24,098 bases of DNA from an uncultured Collinsella sp. (lineage in GTDB: Bacteria; Actinomycetota; Coriobacteriia; Coriobacteriales; Coriobacteriaceae), in the NCBI GenBank assembly GCA_900752015.1, contig CAADTZ010000013.1, positions 1 through 24,098 on the forward strand, read 5' to 3'. Every line of letters begins with the position of its first letter. Within the stretch, counting starts at the first letter, position 1. Below, one piece after another: positions 15,470 to 23,021 of this stretch. The notes under the pieces were generated by a model. That model was not told the origin of the DNA and searched no databases. It was given only the letters and a program-made list of their open reading frames with translations. The translations under genes and the position numbers were made by a program.

Positions 15470-16651
15470 CTACAGCTGCTCTGCTGGACGGTCGGGCGAG
15501 CTAAAGCCCGAGTCAAACGTAACGACGCATGAGGCATCGGGTCGGCGCTCGTGCACGATGCGCGTGACGAGCTCCAGCAGCTCCTCGTCGGATATGTCAA
15601 AGCCGTCGGGACGCACAAGGTCAAATGACACAAAGCCATCGTGTTCGTGAAGGTCGTGGATGGAAAGCGCGGGGTCGATCTGCGCTACGCCGCGCTTGAC
15701 CCAGCCGCGCAGGTCGTCGCCGGTGGTGGCGATGGGGTCGCAGTGCAGCGTGATATCGATGCCCATTTGGCGCTTGATGTCGTGCTCGATGGTGTCCAAA
15801 ATCTCGTGGTGCTCAAATGCGTCGCCCTCGCCGGGCATCTCCACGTGGGCGCTGGCAAACTGACGACCGGGGCCGTAGTCGTGCACCATGAGGTCGTGTG
15901 TGCCCAAGACCTGCGGATAGGACATGATCTTGTCGCGGATTGCCTGGACGAGCTTGGGGTCGGGCGCTTGCCCCAGCAGCGGGCTGATGGCGTCGCGCAC
16001 CAGGCCCATGCCGCTGATGCAGATGAAGACACCAACGCCCAGGCCCGCCCAGCCATCGAGGTCAAAGCCGGTCGTCTGCGAAATAAGCGCCGCCACCAAG
16101 ACCGAGCCCGAGGTGATGACGTCGTTTTTGGAGTCCTGCGCTGTGGCGATGAGCGTCTCGGAATCGATGCGGTTACCCAGTGCGCGGTTGAACGCGGCCA
16201 TCCAGAATTTGACGAGCATGGACGTAGCCAGTGCCGCAAGGGAAATAAACGTGTAAGCGGTGGGCGAGGGCTTGATGATCTTGGTGATCGACTCGAGGAT
16301 TAGGTTGATGCCGACGGCACAAACCAAGACGGCGACAAACAGACCGGCCAGGTACTCGTAGCGGCCGTGGCCGTAAGGGTGGCCCTCGTCTGCCGGGCGG
16401 CTGGCAAGGCGGAACCCGAGCAGACTCACGATGTTGCTCGAGGCATCGGAGAGGTTGTTGAAAGCGTCGGCGATGAGGGAGACGGAACCGGCGAGCAGGC
16501 CCGCGATGCCCTTGGCCAGGCACAGGGTGATGTTGAGGCCAATGCAGATGAGGCTTGCGGCAAAACCCGCGTTGGTGCGGCAAGATGCATCGACCGGCTC
16601 GTCCTCGCTGCCGGGAACAAGCGTATGTACCAGCCGATTTACAAATAGCAT
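15470..16651 (-). CDS. Cation diffusion facilitator, probable Mn(II)-type exporter
   Basis: Inner-membrane divalent metal/proton antiporter of the CDF family; 393 residues from the chosen start. Six hydrophobic segments fall in about 27-225, with the family signature ADAFNNLSDASSNIVSLLGF and HPYGHGRYEY. The transport site, by alignment to FieF, is N65, D69, D173 and D177, an N-D-D-D set like streptococcal MntE rather than the D-D-H-D set of Zn/Cd exporters. Manganese is therefore the inferred substrate. The cytoplasmic part holds the usual dimer domain (about 233-308) followed by a second, similar-looking module (about 313-383). ATG 16651 is chosen because GAGGA lies eight bases upstream; in-frame starts further up lack a ribosome site. 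The gene converges on the 14468 gene and diverges from the zinc-ribbon gene. Confidence 0.88.
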   Translation of the reverse strand: MLFVNRLVHTLVPGSEDEPVDASCRTNAGFAASLICIGLNITLCLAKGIAGLLAGSVSLIADAFNNLSDASSNIVSLLGFRLASRPADEGHPYGHGRYEYLAGLFVAVLVCAVGINLILESITKIIKPSPTAYTFISLAALATSMLVKFWMAAFNRALGNRIDSETLIATAQDSKNDVITSGSVLVAALISQTTGFDLDGWAGLGVGVFICISGMGLVRDAISPLLGQAPDPKLVQAIRDKIMSYPQVLGTHDLMVHDYGPGRQFASAHVEMPGEGDAFEHHEILDTIEHDIKRQMGIDITLHCDPIATTGDDLRGWVKRGVAQIDPALSIHDLHEHDGFVSFDLVRPDGFDISDEELLELVTRIVHERRPDASCVVTFDSGFSSPDRPAEQL

Positions 16652-16684
16652 AGCGGTCGTCCTCACAATCATGTTTAAGGGGAT

Positions 16685-16690
16685 AGTGTA
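16685..16690 (-). promoter_or_regulatory. Candidate -10 for the CDF exporter
   Basis: On the minus strand the hexamer reads TACACT, 33 bases upstream of the start. No convincing -35 is seen in the GC-rich sequence beyond it, and no Mn riboswitch-like leader fits in the short 5' region. Confidence 0.3.
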
Positions 16691-16822
16691 GCTCGCGCGG
16701 GGGCGCCGTGCACCGATGCTCAGAAAATGCAGCAATAGTCTGCCGGTGCTAACGAACGAGCCTTCTCGTCTGCTTGGGTGGTCCATTTTGGGCCACATGG
16801 GTATGGGCATGTGCCTGCTTGC

Positions 16823-16841
16823 TCGACATACTTAATGTCGA
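16823..16841 (+). promoter_or_regulatory. 7-base palindrome before the zinc-ribbon gene
   Basis: TCGACAT (16823-16829) and ATGTCGA (16835-16841) form a perfect inverted repeat with a 5-base centre, 28 bases before the start codon and just upstream of the AGGAGG ribosome site (16856-16861). It may be an operator or a leader hairpin; no U-run follows. Confidence 0.4.
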
Positions 16842-16869
16842 CAGCCCCTGTGCAAAGGAGGACGTTTCC

Positions 16870-18207
16870 ATGGACGAGATGTTTGCCATTAAATGTCAAA
16901 ACTGCGGCGGCCCTATGTACTCGCACCAGGCTAAGCGCAGCTTTGAGTGCGCCTATTGCGGCACGGTGGTTCCGTGGCAGGCGGACGCCGGAGAGCCCAA
17001 GAGCGCTTTGGGTATTCGCCATACGCCGTTGACGGTGGTGGATGGACTGCTCAAACTCACGCATGTGTCGCAACTCGAGCGCCCGCAGGACCCGGACTGG
17101 TATTTCTTCAATGCGCACTGGCGCAATCAGTCGGTCCTGGAACATCTGCTGTGGGAGGATCGCGGCACGGCGCAGGAGTTCCAAGAGGCCACGCATGTGA
17201 GCATTCCTTGCCCCTTCTGCGGAGCGTCCTTTGAGGGCGAGTCAACGCAGCGTGTGTTTGAGTGCCCGTCCTGCGGCAATAAGATTGGCATTGCGGACCT
17301 GCTCAAGCCGGGGACGTTTAGCAAGCGCCTGACCATGGGCGTTGGTGCGGAGTATGTGCCCGAGCAGGGTATTCCCTGCGAAATCTCGCCGCAGCAGGCA
17401 CGTGCCAACGCGCTGCAGCTGGTGCGCCAGTATCCGGATGCCTTTGCCGGGCACGACGTGGAAGACGCGATCCAAAACGACATGATGCTCTTCTATTTCC
17501 CCATGGCGCTGGCGGACTTGCGCATGATGGCGAGCTTCCCGGGCAAGGGCCTGAGCAAGGAGGCCTTGGTGTACTACGAGGTGCTCGACTGGGCATACCC
17601 CAGGGCAAACTACCTGGACGTTCGCCTCATGGGCATTTTGGAGCCGTGGGACTTTGCCAAGGTCGGTCCGTTCGATCCCGCCATGCAGGAAGGTGACTTT
17701 CGCGTTGTCTCAGTCGATGCGTCTACCAAGGACCAGGTGGTCATTGATAAGTTGGCGCTCGACGTTGCGGGCAACGACGCCGAGGCTGTACTGGGGCTCA
17801 ATAAAAAGAGCATTCGCATGTGGGCGCGCAAGGCCCGCAAACATAAGGACGGCCTGGTGATGGTGCCGGTCTACTTTGTCGATCGTCCTGCCTCGGATAG
17901 TCGCGATGGCGAACAGGTGCGCATCGCCGTGAACGGCCAGACGGGCCGCGCGGCTGCGGTGGTGTTTAGTGACAAGCGCGAGACGCATGTGGTGGCACCG
18001 CTCAATCCCAACGTGATGCTGTCGAGCGAAAGCACCGTGCACGCCACGCCCATCGAGGTCAAATACGTTAAATCGCCGTTCCTATACCAGATCGTACGCC
18101 GTGGAGGCTGCGAGCAACCGCGCCAGGTTGCAGCCGCCGTCGAGGGTTCCTACCGAGAGGAGAAGCCCAAACGCAAGGGATTGTTCGCTGCAATCTTTGG
18201 GAAGTAG
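16870..18207 (+). CDS. Protein with two zinc ribbons, function unknown
   Basis: Not recognised as a named family; 445 residues, no signal peptide or membrane segment. Two four-Cys zinc ribbons are clear: C9, C12, C27, C30 (CQNCGG ... CAYCG) and C114, C117, C132, C135 (CPFCG ... CPSCG). Between and after them the sequence is soluble-looking with Trp- and Tyr-rich segments (DPDWYFFNAHW) and a beta-rich C-terminal half, ending in a basic tail (REEKPKRKGLFAAIFGK). The layout recalls bacterial proteins annotated as TFIIB-type zinc-ribbon proteins, where the ribbons bring an otherwise uncharacterised domain to a partner. ATG 16870 follows AGGAGG by eight bases. The gene diverges from the CDF exporter, with about 220 bases between them. 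Confidence 0.8.
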   Translation: MDEMFAIKCQNCGGPMYSHQAKRSFECAYCGTVVPWQADAGEPKSALGIRHTPLTVVDGLLKLTHVSQLERPQDPDWYFFNAHWRNQSVLEHLLWEDRGTAQEFQEATHVSIPCPFCGASFEGESTQRVFECPSCGNKIGIADLLKPGTFSKRLTMGVGAEYVPEQGIPCEISPQQARANALQLVRQYPDAFAGHDVEDAIQNDMMLFYFPMALADLRMMASFPGKGLSKEALVYYEVLDWAYPRANYLDVRLMGILEPWDFAKVGPFDPAMQEGDFRVVSVDASTKDQVVIDKLALDVAGNDAEAVLGLNKKSIRMWARKARKHKDGLVMVPVYFVDRPASDSRDGEQVRIAVNGQTGRAAAVVFSDKRETHVVAPLNPNVMLSSESTVHATPIEVKYVKSPFLYQIVRRGGCEQPRQVAAAVEGSYREEKPKRKGLFAAIFGK

Positions 18208-18348
18208 GGGAGTAGTGTCGGTCGGCGCTGCGATGCGATAGCTAGAGGAACGGGGCAGCTCGCAGGAGTGCGGACTGTCGTCTGATTGTTTGAGGGTGCC
18301 AGATGTAAATAAACAGTGGAGCGGCTGCAAAAGAGCCTCCTCACTGGG

Positions 18349-18455
18349 TAAAATCAGGTTGTGCCGCGGAACCCGCTCCTCAGCGCTTAAACTTCGGAGA
18401 CGCGGGCAACGCAGGTATTATCGTCTAGGGCCGGCTGCAACCGGCCCTTTTCTGT
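18349..18455 (+). ncRNA. Candidate small structured RNA with promoter and terminator
   Basis: TAAAAT at 18349-18354 with a weak upstream CTGCAA (18325-18330, 18-base spacer) could start a transcript near 18361. Bases 18358-18410 can fold: GTTG (18358-18361) with CAAC (18407-18410), CCCGC (18372-18376) with GCGGG (18402-18406), TCC (18377-18379) with GGA (18396-18398). The outermost pair partly precedes the predicted start site. A strong terminator closes the unit. No + strand gene follows for 1.4 kb, so it is not an obvious riboswitch leader. It does not match tRNA, tmRNA, RNase P, SRP or 6S features I know. Confidence 0.35.
18427..18454 (+). terminator. Intrinsic terminator in the intergenic region
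   Basis: AGGGCCGG (18427-18434) pairs with CCGGCCCT (18441-18448) around a 6-base loop, and the run TTTTCT follows on the + strand only. It lies 220 bases past the zinc-ribbon gene, so it ends either that transcript or a small RNA. Confidence 0.8.
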
Positions 18456-18629
18456 GACAGCCAATGGACCCACATCAGACGAAGGCCGCGTCTTTGCCTG
18501 TCAGGTCATGCTCGCCAGCCACGGCTAGAATGTCGTTGCCGGCGTCCATGACCGGTATTGTTTCGTAGCGTGCGTCGCAACCGCGAGTGCGCCTGCGACG
18601 GCTGCGGTGGCTTCGGTCGCAACGTGCTG

Positions 18630-19679
18630 CTACCCTTGCGCTTCGCCATTAGACGCTTCATTGATGGCGCGGTACTCGGCACTCAGCTCGCGCGCCAGCT
18701 CTTCCTTGCTTGGAAGATACGGCAGGTATTTGGCGGCAAACACTTGGTCGTTGTCTTCGGGCAGCGTGTACTCGACGATCGAATCGCTTTTGTCCGCGCA
18801 GAGCACGATGCCTATGGGCGGATTGTCGCCTTCGTTCATAAGTTCGCGCGTGTAGTAGTTCACATACATTTGCATCTGGCCTAGGTCCTGATGCGTAAGG
18901 TCATCGGTCTTAAGGTCGATGAGCACGAAGCAGCGCATCAGATAGTTGTAAAACACAAGGTCAATATAGAAATGGCGTCCATCAAAGGTGATGCGCTTTT
19001 GGCGCGCCTCGAAAGCGAAACCACGGCCAAGCTCCAGCAGGAACTTCTGAAGATGCGTGATGAGCGCCTGCTCTAGATCGCTCTCGCGAAACGCAGTATC
19101 GTCCGAGAAACCTAAAAACTCCAGTACATATGGGTCGCGGATGATATCCTCGGGGCGACGAGCCGGGGCGCTCTTTTGGATTTCCTGGGTGACGGCCTCC
19201 TTGTCCTTGCTGGCAAGTAGGCGCTCGCGGAACATGGTATTGATCTGGCGTTCGAGCTGACGCGTGCTCCAACGAGAATCGGCGCATTCGTTCATGTACC
19301 AGGTGCGAGCGTCAGGGTCGGAAATGCGCATCAACCTGCGGTAATGAGTCCAGCTCAATTCGCTACGCAGTGCGTCGCGAATTGGAAACGCAAGAAAGAA
19401 CTGACGCATATTGCGAAGGTTTGCGATGCCAAAGCCTCTTCCGAAATCCGCGGTAAGCCTTCTGGAGAGGCCTGCAATCAATGCCTCTCCATATGCTGCG
19501 CGCCCCTCTCCGCCCTGTTCATCAACAATACTCTTGCCGATCTCCCAATATGCCTCAACCATCGCAAAGTTAACGGCGGTATAGGCCTTGTCGCGAGCGG
19601 CGTTGAGAATCGAGGAGACCTGCTTGTAAAAACCTTCGGGCACGATTGCCGATTCTCCACGGTTTACCAGTTCGCCCAT
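18630..19679 (-). CDS. PD-(D/E)XK nuclease-domain protein, YhcG/DUF1016 family
   Basis: 349 residues with the two-part layout of YhcG-like proteins: an alpha-helical N-terminal region (about 15-170, including AYWEIGKSIVDEQ and SWTHYRRLMRI), then a nuclease-fold domain. Candidate active-site residues are D240 (FYIDLVFYN) and D255-x-K257 (VLIDLKTDDL), with E203 upstream as a possible fourth acid. Family members are often linked to restriction or other defence loci and mobile DNA, but their biochemical role is poorly defined. Here it stands alone, with no methylase, specificity or helicase partner within the window. The start is ATG 19679 or the adjacent GTG 19682; the ribosome site is weak. No terminator follows. 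Confidence 0.88.
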   Translation of the reverse strand: MGELVNRGESAIVPEGFYKQVSSILNAARDKAYTAVNFAMVEAYWEIGKSIVDEQGGEGRAAYGEALIAGLSRRLTADFGRGFGIANLRNMRQFFLAFPIRDALRSELSWTHYRRLMRISDPDARTWYMNECADSRWSTRQLERQINTMFRERLLASKDKEAVTQEIQKSAPARRPEDIIRDPYVLEFLGFSDDTAFRESDLEQALITHLQKFLLELGRGFAFEARQKRITFDGRHFYIDLVFYNYLMRCFVLIDLKTDDLTHQDLGQMQMYVNYYTRELMNEGDNPPIGIVLCADKSDSIVEYTLPEDNDQVFAAKYLPYLPSKEELARELSAEYRAINEASNGEAQG

Positions 19680-19772
19680 CACTGTCGCCCCACTTTCCTC
19701 TTGTGGAATGCATCTTTATCGAATTTAGTTTAAAGCCTCGCGCGGACACGAATTACTGTGCTGTTTGGCACC

Positions 19773-19802
19773 TTCGCATGGGGGCCTTGCGGTGACTAAA
19801 AT
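19773..19802 (+). promoter_or_regulatory. Promoter for the small PH-like protein gene
   Basis: TTCGCA (19773-19778) and TAAAAT (19797-19802) are separated by 18 bases, 46 bases before the start codon. Both hexamers are reasonable housekeeping-sigma matches. Confidence 0.5.
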
Positions 19803-19847
19803 GTGACCATAGAGACAGTTTTAGCGAACCCCACGGGAGTGACGCGT

Positions 19848-20117
19848 ATGGACAACAACACGCTGCTATTCCAGGACAAAGGTTCGGGTAGCTTTAAAGA
19901 CGTTAAGATCTACCCCAATCGTATCGAGGTGCTCAAGAAGGGCACTTTTGGCGGCAAGCACACCGAGATTGTTTATCTTAAGGACATTACGGGCGTCAAT
20001 AGAATCAAAGGCCGCGATGTTTTTCTGCGCAATCGTCTGTTGACCGCTTGCGTCTTTAGCCTGAACAGCCGTGCGAAGGCCCAGGAGTTTGTTAACGCGC
20101 TGAACATGGTGATGTAG
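19848..20117 (+). CDS. Small protein, possible bacterial PH-like domain
   Basis: An 89-residue soluble protein. Alternating hydrophobic strands (GSFKDVKIYPNRIEVLKK, HTEIVYLKDITGVNRIKG) followed by a C-terminal helix (SRAKAQEFVNALNMVM) fit a bacterial pleckstrin-homology-like fold, in which a beta sandwich is capped by one helix. This is pattern recognition, not a confirmed family. ATG 19848 is used because GGGAG lies 8-10 bases upstream; an in-frame GTG at 19803 overlaps the promoter region and lacks a ribosome site. The gene diverges from the nuclease gene and runs toward the phospholipase locus. A long hairpin separates the convergent genes. Confidence 0.7.
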   Translation: MDNNTLLFQDKGSGSFKDVKIYPNRIEVLKKGTFGGKHTEIVYLKDITGVNRIKGRDVFLRNRLLTACVFSLNSRAKAQEFVNALNMVM

Positions 20118-20148
20118 CCGATAGCGGCGTTCGGGCCAAGGTAAAAAC

Positions 20149-20179
20149 CGGGGGCACAGAACGGTGTTCTGCGCCCCCG
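20149..20179 (-). terminator. Strong hairpin terminator for the phospholipase locus
   Basis: CGGGGGCACAGAAC (20149-20162) pairs with GTTCTGCGCCCCCG (20166-20179) around GGT, with one internal mismatch. Read on the minus strand it is followed by GGTTTTTACC, giving the U-run, so it mainly serves the minus-strand gene. It may also slow transcription from the small + strand gene. Confidence 0.8.
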
Positions 20180-20211
20180 ATTGAGTCGATGTGTCTAAAA
20201 GGCCGGCTTGC

Positions 20212-22716
20212 CTATTCGACAACGTCCTCGTTGTTTTCACTGTCACTGGCAAGCATCGCCGCGCCGGCGACCGTTGTCGCCACGGCGGCGGCAGCGAGCC
20301 CGGTGGCAATGCCGGAGCCGTCGCCCGTGTCGGCGAGTTTTCCGCCCGAGCTCTTGCCCTGGTCGCTCTTGTTGCCCTTGCCGTTCTTGTCGGCGCCGCC
20401 TGCGTTGGAACCCGTGCCGCTGCCGGTGCCGCCCGCACTGCCCGAGGCCGCTACGGTAAAGCTTGCGGCTCCGTCGCTGGCGAGCGTGTAGTTCTGCGCC
20501 GCGTCGCCCAAGAGACCGTTCACGCGCACCCAGTACGTTCCTGCGGCAAATGTTTCGCCCTCAGCCATTGCTGTGCCCGGAGCGCCGTTCGCGTCGTGCA
20601 TAAACTCGAGCTTGGCGGTGCAGGCATCGGCTTCGAGCTTGCCCTCGAGTGATGCCGCAATCTTGGCGCGCACGTCTTCGCCGGCCTTAAGGCCTTCGAG
20701 TCCCTCAAAATGGGGCGTCAGCGCGCGTGGATCGATATCGATGGGCACAGAGCCCTGCAGCCCCGTAACGGTCTCGTTGCCCAGGGCGTCGACATCCACG
20801 TATTCAATGGCAAACGCATGGCCCGAAGCTGTCGCGTTGAGCGCGTTGCTGCTGTCGGCAAGGCGGAAATGACCCTCGCCAACGGTCTTGCCATCCTGGA
20901 ATGAGGCATCGCTCAGCGAGTCGCCGTACGTCATGCGCATGCGGGTCGGGAGATAGTACGGGAGATAGTACGAAGCCGTCTGCTTGTGCTCCGTATCGTA
21001 ATTGCGCTGATAGATGCTCCGGGCCAGCGCCGCATCAACAAAGTCGGATGCGATGATGCCAATGTGCTTGAGGTAATCTGACTTTGTATCCTCAATGCCG
21101 CTGGGATTGATGTACGGGCTCTTATACAGATGCTCGTTGACTACTCGTGCCGAGGTAAAAGGATTGCCTCCGTGCGACAAGCCCGTGCAGCTGGTGTAGT
21201 TGATAGACCAGCAACGCTCCAGGACTTTCTCCTTGGCCCCGTTATCGTCCTCGACATCTACCTCGTTGCGCGTGCGCCCGGACGTTTCCTTCAGCGCATT
21301 ATCGACCCAGCTGAGCTTGTCGGTTCCCGTGAGTTTGTACTTGTCCTGGGCGTATACCTTGGTGCAATAGGGCTCTTTGTCGCCTGTTTCCCCCGCGGCT
21401 TCAAAGCCCCGCGCGTCTTGGACGAGACACATGGAACTGCTGTCGGTGTGCGCTGCGATTTTGTTATCTCATTCGGTGAGGTCGAGTCCCCACGTGTGGC
21501 CGCTTACGCTGTCGCCGTCGAGTCCAAATCGACGTAGCAGGACGATCTTTCCGCGCACCTCGCCCAGTGTGGGAACGCGGCTCGACGTATAGAACAGTTC
21601 GGGGTTGTCGTCCAAAACCTTGGCGAAAGCCGTCGTAACACTTTCGTCGGTAGACTCGTCGTTGCCTCGTGATACAAGCATGATGAGCGCTTCTGTCGGG
21701 CTTTCGTTCAAAAACGTTTTGAAGTAGCCTATGACATCGGAAAGATGCAAAAAGTACGCGTCTTTTTTGAGCAGGTAGTACATCCCATGGTCGATGCCAG
21801 GGTTGTCGCCCTTTCCGAGCCGGATATCAAAATAGCGAATGCCTTCGAGCAACTGCGTGGGAATGTAATCCTGCTGGCATTTTACTTGCGAGGATTGGGG
21901 CTCAGTGTCGTTGTCCACGCTGCAGGTGCCCGAATCGTGCGTGCCCGGGATGCTCAGCTCGTCGAGGAACTTGTTGTCCTCGACGTATTTCATCCAACAT
22001 GGTCCGTCGACGTAGCTGCTGTACGTAATCCAGTCGAGGCTGCTAACCGTGGCATCGTTCTTTTTCATGTCGTAACCGATAAGTTCGAGCTCCCACGGAA
22101 TGCTCTTACTCTTACTCTTATGACAGATCTTATTGTTGTCCTGGTCTTCGCCGTTCGATTCTATTGCCAGGTACTTAATGTCTTTTTTCTCGGTTTCTTT
22201 CTCGACCGTGCGGTCTCGGATGATATAGGTTCCGTTTGATTGACGCTCGAACGCAAAAGAGCGGCTGGGCTTGCCGTCATGCTCGCCACTCCATACGTGG
22301 ATGACCTTTCCGTCTTTGTCCGAGTCGCCATCGACCGACCAAATGCTGTAGCCCGTCTTTTTATGCTCTTCGAAATTGAGCAAGGTGCGGATAGCATACC
22401 AGTTTGTATCGTCATTCTTGGTCGTTACGTTCTCAAGGATGAGCTTGCTGGATGTGCCGTCATTAAACAGATGGCAGACGTTGCCGATGACGTTGCCGTC
22501 TTCGTTAACGCTTGCGGTACGAAAATAGCCCGCGGGGCGAAGGCGAATGACGAAATTGTCGAGGCTGACCGACGCTGTGGCAGCGTCGTCTGCAAATGCC
22601 GCTCGTGGGCCAATGCCCAATGCCGCGGTTTCGGGCAGGCTTGCAAGTGGCGACAACGCCGCGAGTCCAAGGCCCAACGTAAATGCTCGGAGGCTGATGG
22701 CGTGGTGTTCGGTCAT
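20212..22716 (-). pseudogene. Secreted ricin-like / PI-specific phospholipase C surface protein, interrupted by one in-frame TGA
   Basis: One reading frame of 834 codons with a single TGA at codon 416 (21469-21471). Order: signal peptide (about 1-42, ending PRAAFA), a ricin-type trefoil-like region (about 50-215), and the PI-PLC barrel. PI-PLC residues match the Bacillus enzyme: H260-D261 (IPGTHDSGT), D297 and R299 (RYFDIRL), H310 (IDHGMYY). The second half of the barrel lies after the TGA, including IGIIASDFVD, which probably supplies the Asp partner of the first His. Next are an Ig-like segment, a Gly/Ser/Lys linker and LADTG (20323-20337) with a hydrophobic helix. The frame resumes at once as DNKIAAHTDSSS, and no ribosome site serves the second part, so TGG-to-TGA is the simplest explanation. 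ATG 22716 follows GGAG. Readthrough or sequencing error are alternatives. Confidence 0.8.
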
Positions 22717-22759
22717 AACTTCTCCATTCGTAGAGTGCGGTTATGCGATAGTTTTGGTC

Positions 22760-22765
22760 ACTATA
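22760..22765 (-). promoter_or_regulatory. Candidate -10 for the phospholipase locus
   Basis: On the minus strand TATAGT lies 43 bases before ATG 22716 in an AT-rich patch. Upstream T/A-rich hexamers do not fall at ideal -35 spacing. Confidence 0.35.
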
Positions 22766-22922
22766 CTGCTCAGATGTTTAAAGATGCTGGTTTAATTGTC
22801 TGCGCGGCGCAATAAATCGGCGGGCGGACGTGTTGGGGTGCTTGTCGTTTTCGTACTGTTGCTACATTTGGAGCGGTTCCGGCGTCCGGCATCCTCGCGT
22901 TCGTTGGCTACCGGCATAAGAA

Positions 22923-22950
22923 AGGGAGGGTCGGTTTACCGGCCCTCCCT
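22923..22950 (-). terminator. Intrinsic terminator of the lipoprotein gene
   Basis: A 12-base stem, AGGGAGGG plus TCGG against CCGG plus CCCTCCCT, with a 4-base loop (22935-22938). On the minus strand it is followed by TTCTT. It sits 71 bases beyond the lipoprotein stop. Confidence 0.75.
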
Positions 22951-23021
22951 GGGTGCGAAGCGCTGGGGTACCGTCGCTTGTTTGCACTGCGCCCGTGTTT
23001 CCCGCTGCGCTCGCCAGTCGC

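Larger units (their letters stand above)
18208..18629. other. Gene-poor stretch with a possible small RNA and a decayed-looking coding remnant
   Basis: No convincing full gene lies here. Bases 18349-18455 hold a candidate small RNA with its own -10 and terminator. On the minus strand, 18475 to about 18600 reads as a short open frame ending ILAVAGEHDLTGKDAAFV before TGA, which looks protein-like but has no ribosome site and no clear beginning. It may be the remnant of a lost gene. Bases 18208-18348 show nothing I can name. Confidence 0.4.
22717..23021. other. Intergenic region between phospholipase locus and lipoprotein gene
   Basis: It holds the phospholipase promoter region (minus-strand -10 TATAGT) and the terminator of the lipoprotein gene. 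No coding frame here looks protein-like. Confidence 0.6.

Noticed and set aside
16652..16810. N-terminal extension of the CDF exporter
   Set aside because: Upstream in-frame ATGs lack ribosome sites and lie beyond the candidate -10; GAGGA points to ATG 16651.
18358..18420. tRNA-like fold in the candidate RNA
   Set aside because: No T-loop TTCRA sequence, no seven-base acceptor stem and no D-arm pattern.
21469..21471. TGA as a selenocysteine codon in the phospholipase
   Set aside because: PI-PLCs are not selenoproteins, the position is not a catalytic Cys site, and no clear SECIS-like hairpin follows the codon.
21433..22716. UGA reassigned as a sense codon in this organism
   Set aside because: Other genes here, for example ruvC and ruvA, end properly at TGA with overlapping starts, so TGA works as stop.
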